64,000 bases of DNA from MVRV01 sp964646755 (GTDB lineage Bacteria > Desulfobacterota > Syntrophia > Syntrophales > Smithellaceae): the NCBI GenBank assembly GCA_964646755.1, contig CAZYIE010000002.1, positions 113,697 to 177,696 on the forward strand. The letters are read 5' to 3'. The notes beneath the pieces are model-generated. The model was given only the letters and a program-made list of their open reading frames with translations. It did not search any database and was not told the DNA's origin. Positions 16,612 to 26,762 of the stretch are shown one piece after another (position 1 is the first letter of the stretch; every line of letters begins with the position of its first letter). A program made the position numbers and the translations under genes.

Positions 16612-17991
16612 TCATAGTTCCAGGAACTTTTCCTGAAAGGTGCGGTACATTTCACGGAAACGTTCGTTAGGCTGCAAACCTTCAGAATCAAGAGAGAGCG
16701 CAGGTAATATCCGTTTCACAAAATACATATTTACCGCCCCTTTATTTTTTGCAATGATTTGTCCACGATGTTCCGTTTCGAAGAAATCCTTGATCCGCTG
16801 ATAGGTGGATTCGGAAATGTTAACCTGCCCTCTCTCTCCGGAAGATTCCATCCGGCTGGCCAGGTTTACGGAATCACCCCACACATCATAGACGAACTTC
16901 TTTGTGCCGACGACTCCGGCCATAAGTGGGCCGGTATTGATCCCAATGCGAATTTCAAAGATTGGTCTATCCTCGCACTTCTTCTTCGCGTTCATCTTCC
17001 CGATAAATGATTGAATTTCCAGCGCACCGAGTACCGCGTCAATTTCATGCGTATGGTTAACAACCGGCACTCCTCCCGCATACATATAGGAATCGCCAAT
17101 AGTCTTGAGTTTTTCCAGGCCGTATTTATCCATTATGCGATCAAACCGGGAAAAGGCCTCGTCCAGTTCCTTCACCAGTTGATCAGGCGTGAGCGTTTCT
17201 GCTATCTTAGTGAACCCGACAAAATCGGTAAAAACAATCGTCACGGAATTATACAGAACAGGTTTGACATATCCCTGATCTTTTAACTCCCGGGCAACGG
17301 GCTCAGGTAAAATATTCAGCAGAAGCTTATCAATTTTTTCCTTATCTGATTTTAATTCTTCCCGCTGTTTTTCGATTTGCTTCGATTTCGCCCAGCTCAT
17401 GTAGCGGGTATGATCAAGAAGATAAATAAATAAAACCGCCACAAAGGCAGTGGTTAACAAATCATTGAGGCTGTAGCGGGCACTAGGTGTGTTAAACGAC
17501 ATTCCCTTGCTGAAACCCACATAAAAAAATACAGCTACTGACACCATTAAGATCGTGAGGGCCGAGCGCCGGTGGACAGGAACAACGGCAAGCAGGGTCA
17601 ACACAAACATATTTCCGCCAATATAAACCGGGTCGGCTTTGGTCAGTGCTGTTATAAGCCCGCAGGAAATCGCGAGATAGGCGCCGATGATATTCAGAAA
17701 CAGCAGGTTGCGTTCGGGAAATCGCCTGGTCATATAAAGGATGAAAATTATTACACTGACGATGGACAGGCCGATTCGGAGCAACGGCAAAAGTGGTTCC
17801 TCCGGATGAAGTTGACTATCTATGAAAAGATAAGGAAGCCAGGCAACGGTTGTAATGAGAGATGCAAAAAAGAGAACGCGACCGCACTGGTAATTTAATT
17901 CTTTGGAAAATGTTGGAGGGTATTCCGCTCGCTCGTTTTCGAAAGCAATCGGTAAACGCAATCGCGCAAGCAATTTTCGTATGGCAGCCAA
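16612..17991 (-). CDS. Membrane-anchored class III adenylate cyclase
   Basis: N-terminal half has about six hydrophobic segments, followed by a short linker helix (SKQIEKQREELKSDKEKIDKLLLNILP form) and a class III nucleotide cyclase domain. Metal-binding Asp are in IVFTDFVGFTK and GDSYMYAGG. The base-selecting Lys of LKTIGDSY and Asp of YDVWGDSVN, with Arg in NLASRMES, are those of adenylate rather than guanylate cyclases. So it should make cAMP at the cytoplasmic face. TTG 17991 is the start, supported by a very strong AAGGAGGGGG just upstream. The gene stands alone between two unrelated genes. Confidence 0.9.
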   Translation of the reverse strand: MAAIRKLLARLRLPIAFENERAEYPPTFSKELNYQCGRVLFFASLITTVAWLPYLFIDSQLHPEEPLLPLLRIGLSIVSVIIFILYMTRRFPERNLLFLNIIGAYLAISCGLITALTKADPVYIGGNMFVLTLLAVVPVHRRSALTILMVSVAVFFYVGFSKGMSFNTPSARYSLNDLLTTAFVAVLFIYLLDHTRYMSWAKSKQIEKQREELKSDKEKIDKLLLNILPEPVARELKDQGYVKPVLYNSVTIVFTDFVGFTKIAETLTPDQLVKELDEAFSRFDRIMDKYGLEKLKTIGDSYMYAGGVPVVNHTHEIDAVLGALEIQSFIGKMNAKKKCEDRPIFEIRIGINTGPLMAGVVGTKKFVYDVWGDSVNLASRMESSGERGQVNISESTYQRIKDFFETEHRGQIIAKNKGAVNMYFVKRILPALSLDSEGLQPNERFREMYRTFQEKFLEL

Positions 17992-18046
17992 TGCCCCCTC
18001 CTTTCCGAATCTGATCCGATTCTTTAATAACTAAATGTATCAATAA

Positions 18047-19015
18047 TCAAACCGGGAAGTAATATGCCTTCCCTTTTACCATTTCTCTTGCGAGTTTATT
18101 CTCCAGCATCAGATATTGGAGATGGGAAAGAGCTTCGCCGGAGGCAAACCATTTCTGCGGAGCAGGAAAATCATCCCAAGTCTTACAATCGATATCCCAG
18201 GTCATCTGAGAGGCCACCTGATAAGCATTCCGGGGGCCCATTTTTAAAATAGCAAGAATTTCTTCCGCTCTTATCTGATGATGCTTTTTCAATTCGGCAA
18301 TACGTTTCCGGTGATCGGTAAATATCCGGCGGTGACCGGGAAAAACACCACTGATTTCCATAAGGCTTATCTTGTCCAGGCTGTCGAGATATTCCTGAAG
18401 CGGATTACCAACATCTGCCCACATGGAAATATTGGGTGTAATATCTTCCAGAATATGATCTCCGGAAAAGAAAATCTTCTCCGTTGCTTCGTAGAGGCAA
18501 AGGTGTCCCGGGGTATGGCCGGGAGTTTCAACACACTGGAAAACATAGCGGCCAATTGAAATCTGATCTCCTTCCCTTAATGGAGTATAATTCAATGGAC
18601 CAGGCTTAAAATATTTCCGGCCGGGATGTTTTTGCAGGGCGGATTCTACTTCTTCTGCGGAGAATCCATTAATCATAGCCGTTGCCCCTACATCATCCCA
18701 TTGATGGGTATTTTTCATTATCTCCGCATCGGGATAATTAAAGTAAATTTTCGCCGCAGGCACAGCCAATTCTGACACCAACCCCAAATGGTCGGCATGA
18801 AGATGGGTAATAAAAAAATCTGTTTTATTTAAATCGACAGCCAGCTTCGAGAGACCTGCTGCCATTGCTTCTCGGCAGGCGGGCATGTTCATTCCCGTAT
18901 CGATAATTAAAAAACGTTGATCTCCTTTGATGACGTAGGAATTAACTGCTTTCAGGGGGTTGCCGGGCAGAGGAATCTCCATCCGGAAAATATCGGGGAA
19001 TATTTGTTCAATCAT
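18047..19015 (-). CDS. MBL-fold metallo-hydrolase with C-terminal winged-helix region
   Basis: Metallo-beta-lactamase fold protein of 322 residues. The two-metal motif THLHADHLG is followed by later ligand motifs TPGHTPGHLCLY and FSGDHIL, and HRRIF near residue 228. The C-terminal 80 residues look like the winged-helix tail seen in LACTB2-like hydrolases (IRAEEILAILKMGPRNAYQVA). It should hydrolyse a thioester, lactone or similar substrate; the true substrate is unknown. The ribosome binding site AAGGA precedes ATG 19015. It may be co-transcribed with pyrG just upstream (26-base gap). Confidence 0.88.
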   Translation of the reverse strand: MIEQIFPDIFRMEIPLPGNPLKAVNSYVIKGDQRFLIIDTGMNMPACREAMAAGLSKLAVDLNKTDFFITHLHADHLGLVSELAVPAAKIYFNYPDAEIMKNTHQWDDVGATAMINGFSAEEVESALQKHPGRKYFKPGPLNYTPLREGDQISIGRYVFQCVETPGHTPGHLCLYEATEKIFFSGDHILEDITPNISMWADVGNPLQEYLDSLDKISLMEISGVFPGHRRIFTDHRKRIAELKKHHQIRAEEILAILKMGPRNAYQVASQMTWDIDCKTWDDFPAPQKWFASGEALSHLQYLMLENKLAREMVKGKAYYFPV

Positions 19016-19041
19016 CTGGTTCCTTATATTATCACAAGTAA

Positions 19042-20655
19042 TCAGCTCTTAACCCCGCATTGAGCAGTTTTTAAAGCCGCTTCGATGAATTTACTGAAAA
19101 GTGGATGGGGATTAGTCGGCTGGGATTTAAATTCCGGATGAAACTGGCAGCCTAAGAACCAGGGATGGTCTTTTATTTCCACAATTTCGGCCAGACGACC
19201 GTCCGGTGACGCACCGGTTATCTGCAATCCATTATCCGTCAATGCTTGCTTGTAGTCGTTATTAAATTCGTAACGATGACGATGACGCTCGGCAATCTCC
19301 GGTTGCCCGTAAGCAGCGAAAGCCAAAGAATCCGGCGTGACTAAACAGGGCCAGGCGCCTAACCGCATCGAAGCACCCTTATCCTGGACATTCCGCTGTT
19401 CGGGAAGCAGATCAATTACCGGATGAGGAGTTTGAAAATCAAATTCTGAACTGTTGGCCGAGGTCAAACCGCAAATATTGCGGGCATATTCCACCACCGC
19501 CATCTGCATCCCCAGACAAATTCCGAAATAGGGAATCTTGTTTTCCCTCGCGTATTGCGCAGCGAGAATCATACCCTCAATACCGCGGATGCCGAAACCT
19601 CCCGGCACCAGGATTCCATCCACATCATCGAGCTGGTTACCTAAACCATCCGCTTCCACTTTTTCCGAATCAATAAACTTTAATTTTACCCGGCAATCAT
19701 TGGCAATACCGCCATGCACGAGAGCTTCATTGAGACTTTTATAAGAATCAGTAAGATTAACGTATTTGCCGACAATTCCTATGCATACTGCATGGGGCGG
19801 GTCATTAAATTTACTGACGACATCCTCCCAGGCATCAAGTTTAGGCTGCCCCGTCCAGATGTTGAGCAGGTCCACGATTTTGGCGTCCAGCCCCTCCCGG
19901 TGATAAATCAGCGGAACCTCGTAAATACAACCGACATCTTTGGCTGTGAAAACGGAGTTGACTTCCACATTGCAGAAAAGCGCGATTTTGGATTTAATAT
20001 CTTCGGATAAAAAGTTTTCCGTCCGGCATAGAAGTATATCCGGCTGAATACCGATTTCGCGCAACGCTTTGACACTGTGCTGCGTGGGCTTGGTCTTAAC
20101 CTCACCGGCAGTTTTGATAAAAGGCACCCAGGTTAAATGAATAAAAATAGCATTTTGTTTTCCCGCTTCATTACGGAACTGACGGATAGCTTCCAGAAAA
20201 GGCAGGCTTTCAATATCACCGACTGTGCCGCCGATTTCCACAATAGCCACATCAAAACCTGCGGCTGTATTCCGAATGTAATCTTTGATTTCATTGGTTA
20301 TGTGGGGAATCACCTGAACGGTCTTGCCTAAATAATCACCACGCCTCTCCTTGGTGATCACGGAAAAATATACCTGCCCTGTGGTCAGGTTATTGCGTTT
20401 TCCCATACGGGTAGATGTAAATCGCTCATAATGCCCCAGATCGAGATCCGTCTCCGCGCCATCATCGGTAACAAAAACTTCACCATGCTGAAAAGGGCTC
20501 ATCGTCCCGGGATCAACATTGATGTACGGATCCAGTTTCTGGTTGGTAACTTTCAGTCCCCGGCATTCCAGTAGAGCAGAAATAGATGCAGCCGCTAAAC
20601 CTTTACCTAATGAGGATAGAACTCCCCCGGTAACAAAGATAAATTTCGTTTTCAT
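19042..20655 (-). CDS. pyrG: CTP synthase
   Basis: Makes CTP from UTP with ATP and glutamine. The 537-residue protein starts KFIFVTGGVLSSLGKGLAAASI, the signature P-loop of the synthetase domain, and ends with a class I glutamine amidotransferase domain in which Cys of FGICLGMQMAVVEYARN and the His-Glu pair in GCQFHPEF are visible. Length and all landmarks are normal. Only two bases separate it from the stop of the large GlmS-like gene upstream, so the two are probably co-translated. Confidence 0.98.
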   Translation of the reverse strand: MKTKFIFVTGGVLSSLGKGLAAASISALLECRGLKVTNQKLDPYINVDPGTMSPFQHGEVFVTDDGAETDLDLGHYERFTSTRMGKRNNLTTGQVYFSVITKERRGDYLGKTVQVIPHITNEIKDYIRNTAAGFDVAIVEIGGTVGDIESLPFLEAIRQFRNEAGKQNAIFIHLTWVPFIKTAGEVKTKPTQHSVKALREIGIQPDILLCRTENFLSEDIKSKIALFCNVEVNSVFTAKDVGCIYEVPLIYHREGLDAKIVDLLNIWTGQPKLDAWEDVVSKFNDPPHAVCIGIVGKYVNLTDSYKSLNEALVHGGIANDCRVKLKFIDSEKVEADGLGNQLDDVDGILVPGGFGIRGIEGMILAAQYARENKIPYFGICLGMQMAVVEYARNICGLTSANSSEFDFQTPHPVIDLLPEQRNVQDKGASMRLGAWPCLVTPDSLAFAAYGQPEIAERHRHRYEFNNDYKQALTDNGLQITGASPDGRLAEIVEIKDHPWFLGCQFHPEFKSQPTNPHPLFSKFIEAALKTAQCGVKS

Positions 20656-20657
20656 AA

Positions 20658-23600
20658 TTACTCCCTCACTTCAACAGCCCACTGTTTAATCCGGCGGGCG
20701 ATTTCTTCTATAGATTCGCTCAACAGATCGCTGATCTGTATTTTTTCCAGATAATGATCATTCCAGATGACATTATATTCGTTAACAAGGTTACGGATAT
20801 CATTGTATCGATATCCCAGAACTTCTTTCTTTTCCTCTGCCGACAGACATTCATTATAATCAACATGAATCAAGAGCAGGCTGACGACGAAATTACCTGC
20901 TCCCAGCAAAGGCAGAACTGCAATAGAAGCTCCATCCGATTTGCCACGACCTATATAAACATGGCCGGTACTGACAATGGTTCTTTTTGTGCCCATAAGC
21001 GGCGAAGAAGTTTCAGTGCGGGAAGCCATTGACAACGCCACCCCGCCTTTTTTCAGTACGGCGACAGTCGTATTTAAGTCCGGATTGCCTTCGACATCAA
21101 GATTATCAATCCCGTAAACAGTATATCCCCGCACCGCTGAAATGGCCGGCTGTATCCTTCGGAGTGTTAAGACATTTTTATAAGTTAAATCCTTGGCTGA
21201 ATATTGCAGTTCTTCCAGAAGATCGAACACAATTCCCCGGGGTATTATTTCTTTGCGGCTTGTTCCCACGGTAACAGTTTTGGCCTGATGACGAATCGCA
21301 TCAATCGGCCGGGTAAGTTCATCAATGGCACGCCCCAGTGTTATATCCAGAATATCCAGCGGGGAGTCCAATCCTTCAGCACCCCTAAACTCATTGCGGA
21401 AATCTTCCAGCGGCAATTTGCCTGCCGCGTATTTCAGCAGAAGCACCAGATCGGAAATTGTTTTAACACTGAGCAGATTGAAAGCGCCGCTGTTTCGTTG
21501 CGTATTAAAAGATGCATAAAATTCATTAAGTATCCGGCGGAAGTGAACATCCGCGATCTTATCGTAAAGCGAATAATTCATTTTAATCTGTTCAGCCATA
21601 GCGAGATTCAAGCTGTTGCGGAATTTTCTAAAAACAAGGGCCTCATCGTTAATATCGCAGGCGGCATAATATCCCCACAAATGTCCGGCCATTGTATTGA
21701 GAATTACCGGCAGCGGCATGGGTGAAGCTGGAAGAGAAATGACGGCATCGGCAACTTTGTCAAAACGGTCATCGCCTTCCTCGGCAAAGACAACAACGGC
21801 AGCCTTATGCGCTTTAAATATCGCCACATCTTTGGCAATATCTTCCAGAACAGATTCGGGATTACCGGCGGCACAAACTAAAATCAGCGGTTCGGCCGAC
21901 AGATCAATATGTTTCTTGTTTTCCACAAAATCGGAAGAAATGGTTTTATAACAAAGCTCGGAAAGTTTGATCCGAATTTCATCTGCTGCCGCCTTATTCG
22001 GCCCGCTTCCCACTATGGCCCAGAATTTCTTATCAAAGGCTTTCTTCACCGACGCCGCAATTTTCTCCCTGCCGGCAAATACGGTTTTCATCAATTGCGG
22101 CGCTGTTTCCAGATTATGCAACTCCGAGACGATATAATCATCGGTTCTGGCGCCGGAAAGCTGTGCAAAATACAGGGCCAGAATCTGGCCGGCAATAATC
22201 TGGGAATAAAAAGCTTTCGTGGAAGCCACCGACATTTCAATATCGCGCCCGTCGCTGGTATAAAACACACCATGCGATTTAGCGGTAATATCCGATTGTC
22301 TTCTGTTTACTATGGAGATAATAAACGCGCCGCGTTCTTTTGCCATTGCTACGGCACGATTTGTATCGGTTGTTGTTCCCGATTGGGTAATGGGAATTAC
22401 CAGTGTGTCAGCAAGGTCGTCTTTTAACAAAAAGCCGCTTAATTCCGAGGCTACCCTTGCTATTATACTGATGTTCCTGCCCTTCAAATAACGCTCGAAA
22501 GCATCGGCGATGGCCATTCCGGCAACTGCTGCCGTTCCATGGCCGATAATCATTATTTTTTTAATTGCCCCCTCACGGAAACCTTTGCGGACAGCCGGGG
22601 GAATAATATCATCTCCCAAATTAAAAGTTACTTCCGGTGCATTATTATTCAGGGTGGAAATACGGTATTTACCACGCAATGTTCTTTTTACCGAAAGAGC
22701 TGCTTCCGAAATTTCCTTAAGAAAATAATGAGGATAATCGCCCCGGTCAATATCCCGCGTCGTAATTTGCGCTGTCTGTACATCGCTGGAAGTAAGTTTT
22801 AGTTCATTACCATCATAAGAACACGCTTTAATCCCGGCTAACCCGCCGGGGGAATTTTGATCCAAAATGAAAATCTGGCCGGCCTGAGTGTTTTTACTTG
22901 TCGTATCCGCTTCACCGTTCATTTTAATAAAATCAGGCATCACCTCGATGAGACCATAGAGCTCCGAAGATAACATGTATTGATCTTTGCTAATTCCCAC
23001 ATAAATGGATTGACCGCTGCCTTTGAGTGCCGAAAAGATTTTACCGGGCTCCAGATCACAGGTCATTACTATGGCGTGTGAACCTTCAAAATCGTTTACG
23101 GCCAGGCGGAAAGCTTCTGCAATATTATTACCGGCATTTAAATACTTCTCGATTTGCAAGGGAATAATTTTGGCGTCTGTTGTGACTTCCGGCGCAATCA
23201 GCTCGTTTTCTGTTTCCAGCTCCGAGCGCAATGCCGGATAATTGTCGATATCACCATTCAGGACAATACTAATAAGGGCTGTGGATAAAGCCGACTCGGC
23301 CGACACCCGTTTGTAATTGTTTATGGGATGACAATTTTCTTCCGTTATGGAACCAACGGAAGCCCAGCGCGTGTGGGACATTGCGGTTTCACAAAAAGCA
23401 GCCGATTGCGCAAATATCCCGAGGATCGGGTCATTACCGATTATCCGGCGCAATTCCTGTACATTGCGCCCCAGTTCCCCGACGATGGAAAAAGTTTTGT
23501 AGACAAATGATATATTTGTTCTTTTTTTGCCGTCAACTAAAACTCCGGAAGAAATACCGATAGAACCATTTAATGTGTCTCCCGCCTGCAGCCGCTTTGA

Positions 23601-24368
23601 ATAATCTTCGTACAGACCTTTCTCATTAAGATCAGACAAAACGGTCTTAGTCATATCTTCACTTGCCAAAGCAAAGGATATCTGCAAACCGGCGGAATCG
23701 CGCCCGCGCACTTCCAGCCGATCCATTGCATTGAGCAGTAAATTAATTTTCCGGTATTTTTTAAAAGCGGCCGGACGTATATCCGCCGCGATCTTTGCAC
23801 CGGACAAGTCAATAATTTTGCCGAAGTTCGTTAAAATATCTTTTTCCAGAATCCATTGAATGTCTTTAAGGAGAATAATCCGGCTCGAGATAATTTCCAG
23901 TTCCCGGGAATTAAATTTATCAGCGCTGTTTTCGAGAATTTCTTCTTCCGTATTTAAATATTTTCTAATTTGTTCATTGAGGCCAATGAGCTTTTTTGTT
24001 TCTGTCTCACGAAAAAAGAAATATTCCTGCGCATCTTCCTGCTTCAATTCCTGGACAGATATTTCCAGAGCCTTCAAACTTTCCAGACCATTTAAATAAT
24101 TTTCCGCTGCCAGTTGTCCGGTTAAAACTTTCTTTAAATTGGCATCTTGAATTTTTTCCAATGCCCCGGCAAAAGCTGGATCGTAAGTTGGCGCAGAAAT
24201 TTTAACGGGGGAAATAACGGTCATTAATCCGGCAAAGCCGCAATTGAAGCGGCATAACGTCAAAGGGAAAAAGATAATCGCCGGAGCGGAAATATCTCGC
24301 GGACGTCTGCCCACAAATATTTTGCACTCTCCCCCAAAGCGAATTGCCTTTTTCAGCATATTAATCAT
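20658..24368 (-). CDS. Large GlmS-like glutamine amidotransferase/SIS protein with insert and extension
   Basis: A 1236-residue relative of glutamine-fructose-6-phosphate aminotransferase, twice the usual length. Glutaminase landmarks are CGFAGLM (Cys43), RLEVRGRDSAG, SHTRWASVGSITEENCHP and VLNGDIDNY. Between the first two lies an insert of about 170 residues. Two SIS sugar-isomerase domains follow (PITQSGTTTDT, and the second one near VGSGPNKAAADE), preceded by GDYPHYFLKEI. After them comes an extension of roughly 350 to 400 residues without a recognised domain. Cys43 is not next to a start codon, so it can act as an N-terminal nucleophile only after propeptide removal, or if a TTG at 24263 is used and seven residues are trimmed. 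The product may be glucosamine-6-phosphate or another amino sugar. Confidence 0.85.
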   Translation of the reverse strand: MINMLKKAIRFGGECKIFVGRRPRDISAPAIIFFPLTLCRFNCGFAGLMTVISPVKISAPTYDPAFAGALEKIQDANLKKVLTGQLAAENYLNGLESLKALEISVQELKQEDAQEYFFFRETETKKLIGLNEQIRKYLNTEEEILENSADKFNSRELEIISSRIILLKDIQWILEKDILTNFGKIIDLSGAKIAADIRPAAFKKYRKINLLLNAMDRLEVRGRDSAGLQISFALASEDMTKTVLSDLNEKGLYEDYSKRLQAGDTLNGSIGISSGVLVDGKKRTNISFVYKTFSIVGELGRNVQELRRIIGNDPILGIFAQSAAFCETAMSHTRWASVGSITEENCHPINNYKRVSAESALSTALISIVLNGDIDNYPALRSELETENELIAPEVTTDAKIIPLQIEKYLNAGNNIAEAFRLAVNDFEGSHAIVMTCDLEPGKIFSALKGSGQSIYVGISKDQYMLSSELYGLIEVMPDFIKMNGEADTTSKNTQAGQIFILDQNSPGGLAGIKACSYDGNELKLTSSDVQTAQITTRDIDRGDYPHYFLKEISEAALSVKRTLRGKYRISTLNNNAPEVTFNLGDDIIPPAVRKGFREGAIKKIMIIGHGTAAVAGMAIADAFERYLKGRNISIIARVASELSGFLLKDDLADTLVIPITQSGTTTDTNRAVAMAKERGAFIISIVNRRQSDITAKSHGVFYTSDGRDIEMSVASTKAFYSQIIAGQILALYFAQLSGARTDDYIVSELHNLETAPQLMKTVFAGREKIAASVKKAFDKKFWAIVGSGPNKAAADEIRIKLSELCYKTISSDFVENKKHIDLSAEPLILVCAAGNPESVLEDIAKDVAIFKAHKAAVVVFAEEGDDRFDKVADAVISLPASPMPLPVILNTMAGHLWGYYAACDINDEALVFRKFRNSLNLAMAEQIKMNYSLYDKIADVHFRRILNEFYASFNTQRNSGAFNLLSVKTISDLVLLLKYAAGKLPLEDFRNEFRGAEGLDSPLDILDITLGRAIDELTRPIDAIRHQAKTVTVGTSRKEIIPRGIVFDLLEELQYSAKDLTYKNVLTLRRIQPAISAVRGYTVYGIDNLDVEGNPDLNTTVAVLKKGGVALSMASRTETSSPLMGTKRTIVSTGHVYIGRGKSDGASIAVLPLLGAGNFVVSLLLIHVDYNECLSAEEKKEVLGYRYNDIRNLVNEYNVIWNDHYLEKIQISDLLSESIEEIARRIKQWAVEVRE

Positions 24369-24392
24369 TTTATAAATATCCTGGTTTTCATT

Positions 24393-25640
24393 CTATTGCC
24401 GAGCCTTCGCTTTGGGAAAGCAATTTCCGGTAATACCGCCAACAACCTGATTGAGCCAATCGGAGCCAATCATGGCTTGCGCCGGTGTGAGAGATTTTAT
24501 TGCTTCCAGATAAGAATGGTTGGAGTCTGATTTTATTTGAATTGTTTTTATAAAAGCTTCCTTCTTTTTTAAACCAAGCCCTTCTTCCACTGTTGAGATT
24601 AAATGCTCCTCTATTAGCGGCCACTTGGACAAAAGCTCTCTTTGGGTGCGGACAAAATTATCGGGCAAACTTTTTTTATTTCTCTGTGCTGCTGCGGGAA
24701 GTGAAGTTTCCATTAATGAGACAAATAATCTCATCTGCTTGATCCTTTCGGCAAAAGCGCCGGCAAGTACAAGATTAGCTCCCCCATAGAGGCCCATACC
24801 AAATTTTTGTTTACGGAAAAATTCCTGACGTACATGGAGATACCATTGCTTTAACGCCAGCAGATTGGCCATGTAAAGAACATTCAAATAAAATTTTTGC
24901 CGGATATCGCCATGAACACCGGGTAAAAACGAATTGGCAGAAGACCGGATCAGGCTTTTCGGAAACATATCTTTCCGGCAAATTGTTCCGGCGGGAATTA
25001 GTGTCCCGTAGTCTATTTGCCTGGGGCCTACCATCCCGCCCTGACCGCCTAAAAAGATAGGATTTTCTTTTAACATAACACCGCGCGGAACATCACCAAT
25101 GAGTGAAGCGGTAGCTTTATCCTGCCTCGGAGTGTAATTGAAATGAATGTAAGAACTGCCCACTTCGCTGTGATTTTTCCGGCTGGTACCTCCCGCCATC
25201 AGACAATCACAAAAATTAATCAGACTACCCAAGGTAACAAAAGGAAAGAGAATCGTCTGCTTCAGACCGACCGTGTGATTTCCACCTGCTTCTTCTTCGA
25301 TAAGGCATCCACTGCGAACTTGCGCGTTGCTTCCCATTGCAGCTTTTTCTAAAAAAACAGAATCGGCAAAATATCCGCCTTTTAATTCCACTGCCTGACC
25401 CAGCTGACAATTGATCAAAGTAACAGGTGCTTCATAGCCCAATTTAACATCTTCGGCGATTAACGTGTTTTCGCCGCAAATTCTTGCCGCACCATAAATT
25501 ATTAAAGAACCGGCTATGTTTTCCAGGTTTACTTCATCACTAATTTCCACAGAAAAAGGGTTCGTCATCCGAACCCCTTTCTTCAAGAGACTGATTATAT
25601 TTTGCGGTAAAGTTACAGCTTTTTTAACAGCTCTGGCCAT
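24393..25640 (-). CDS. Left-handed beta-helix (hexapeptide-repeat) protein, GlmU-like
   Basis: Protein of 415 residues whose first half shows imperfect hexapeptide repeats (for example AEDVKLGYEAPVTLINCQ and GAARICGENTLI) typical of the left-handed beta-helix of GlmU and other acyl- and nucleotidyl-transferases. The second half is helical and charged, with no recognised motif. It lacks the N-terminal pyrophosphorylase motif of GlmU. It is 24 bases upstream of the large GlmS-like gene, so the pair may act together in amino-sugar nucleotide metabolism; this is inference from family and position. ATG 25640 has AGGAAAA upstream. Confidence 0.7.
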   Translation of the reverse strand: MARAVKKAVTLPQNIISLLKKGVRMTNPFSVEISDEVNLENIAGSLIIYGAARICGENTLIAEDVKLGYEAPVTLINCQLGQAVELKGGYFADSVFLEKAAMGSNAQVRSGCLIEEEAGGNHTVGLKQTILFPFVTLGSLINFCDCLMAGGTSRKNHSEVGSSYIHFNYTPRQDKATASLIGDVPRGVMLKENPIFLGGQGGMVGPRQIDYGTLIPAGTICRKDMFPKSLIRSSANSFLPGVHGDIRQKFYLNVLYMANLLALKQWYLHVRQEFFRKQKFGMGLYGGANLVLAGAFAERIKQMRLFVSLMETSLPAAAQRNKKSLPDNFVRTQRELLSKWPLIEEHLISTVEEGLGLKKKEAFIKTIQIKSDSNHSYLEAIKSLTPAQAMIGSDWLNQVVGGITGNCFPKAKARQ

Positions 25641-25660
25641 ATTTTTTTTCCTGATTGTTT

Positions 25661-25960
25661 CTATTTGACTTTCTCACCATTAATACCCAGTTTGGCCATC
25701 TTATCCGTAAACGTATTGCGGTTGATGCCGAGAAAAGTCGCGGCTGTACTTTTTACGTTATTAGACCGGGCTAACGCAATTTTGAATAGACCTTTTTCCA
25801 CCATAGTCATTACTTCTTCGTAAAGCTTACTTTTGCGGCCACCTGAAGCTGATAAAACGGTAGCAATATCTTCCAGTTTTTTTTCCAATATTTCTTCGAC
25901 AGCCAGGCAAAGAGTTTCTTTAACCTCTAAAGCCTGGTTATTTTGCTTCTTTGACCGCAT
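25661..25960 (-). CDS. Small Fis-type helix-turn-helix protein
   Basis: Basic 99-residue protein whose C-terminal half (KSTAATFLGINRNTFTDKMAKLGI) is a Fis/NtrC-type helix-turn-helix. There is no receiver or AAA+ domain. It may be a stand-alone nucleoid-like regulator. GAGGGA stands upstream of ATG 25960. It lies 20 bases upstream of the beta-helix gene and probably belongs to the same transcript. Confidence 0.75.
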   Translation of the reverse strand: MRSKKQNNQALEVKETLCLAVEEILEKKLEDIATVLSASGGRKSKLYEEVMTMVEKGLFKIALARSNNVKSTAATFLGINRNTFTDKMAKLGINGEKVK

Positions 25961-26017
25961 TTTTAAATGTCCCTCTCTTCGCGAATTCCAATAACCGAAT
26001 AAATTGATCTTTTGATT

Positions 26018-26539
26018 TTATAGTTTAATTTCAGATACCAGCAAAATTATCGTGGCAACAATAACCCCAACAGCAACCCAGCTCATCACAATCAGCGCCA
26101 GCCTCTCGAGAGGATGATCCAGATATTTTTCAACTTCTATTTCAACTTTTTCTTCGCCTAACCTATCCACAAGTGAGCGTACAAGTAAAGCATGGTTTTC
26201 TAAAAGATTGGAAAAAATGTAAAACCCTTTAGTTGTCGTTAACAGGAAATAAACCTTTTTCTTTAAAACGACAACACCCAGATGAGTAATTTCCGGCCAG
26301 CCGAATTCTTTGCAGCGAAAAACATTTTTTATTCTTACCCCTTGATCATTAACAACTATTTCTTTCTTTGCCATAAACAAACCCGCAAAAAGAGAGGCAA
26401 AAAAAAGAATTGCCAGAACTATAATCTCCCAGTTCTGGCGATTAAACAGGCTGATAACAAAAAGTAAAAACAAAAGCACCACAATAGCAATTAAAGGTAT
26501 CAGAAATGCTCTTCTGATTTTGTAAATATTTTCGCTCAT
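26018..26539 (-). CDS. Small integral membrane protein with PH-like segment
   Basis: About 173 residues. Two hydrophobic segments near the N-terminus (residues 12-55) and one at the C-terminus (about 148-170) flank a soluble part with bacterial PH-like features (EIVVNDQGVRIKNVF followed by WPEITHLGVVVLKKKVYFLL). No function is recognised. ATG 26539 is used; TTG 26545 is an equally possible start with AGGA spacing. Confidence 0.6.
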   Translation of the reverse strand: MSENIYKIRRAFLIPLIAIVVLLFLLFVISLFNRQNWEIIVLAILFFASLFAGLFMAKKEIVVNDQGVRIKNVFRCKEFGWPEITHLGVVVLKKKVYFLLTTTKGFYIFSNLLENHALLVRSLVDRLGEEKVEIEVEKYLDHPLERLALIVMSWVAVGVIVATIILLVSEIKL

Positions 26540-26762
26540 TATCAATTAATATCCTATTTGAGGAAAAGACAGACGTTGCCAACAATAGCACCGCAACGAA
26601 GGCGGCTTTATATAAACTTTGGATTAATATTGTGCCGGACTCTAGCATAGGCCTTATTACGAGTCAAGAAAGTCAAACAAATTTACATAAATTATATTTC
26701 TTGATATAAATAGCGTGATTAGTTAATGTTTTTCATCATAATTTTCGCTGGAGCATTGAAGA

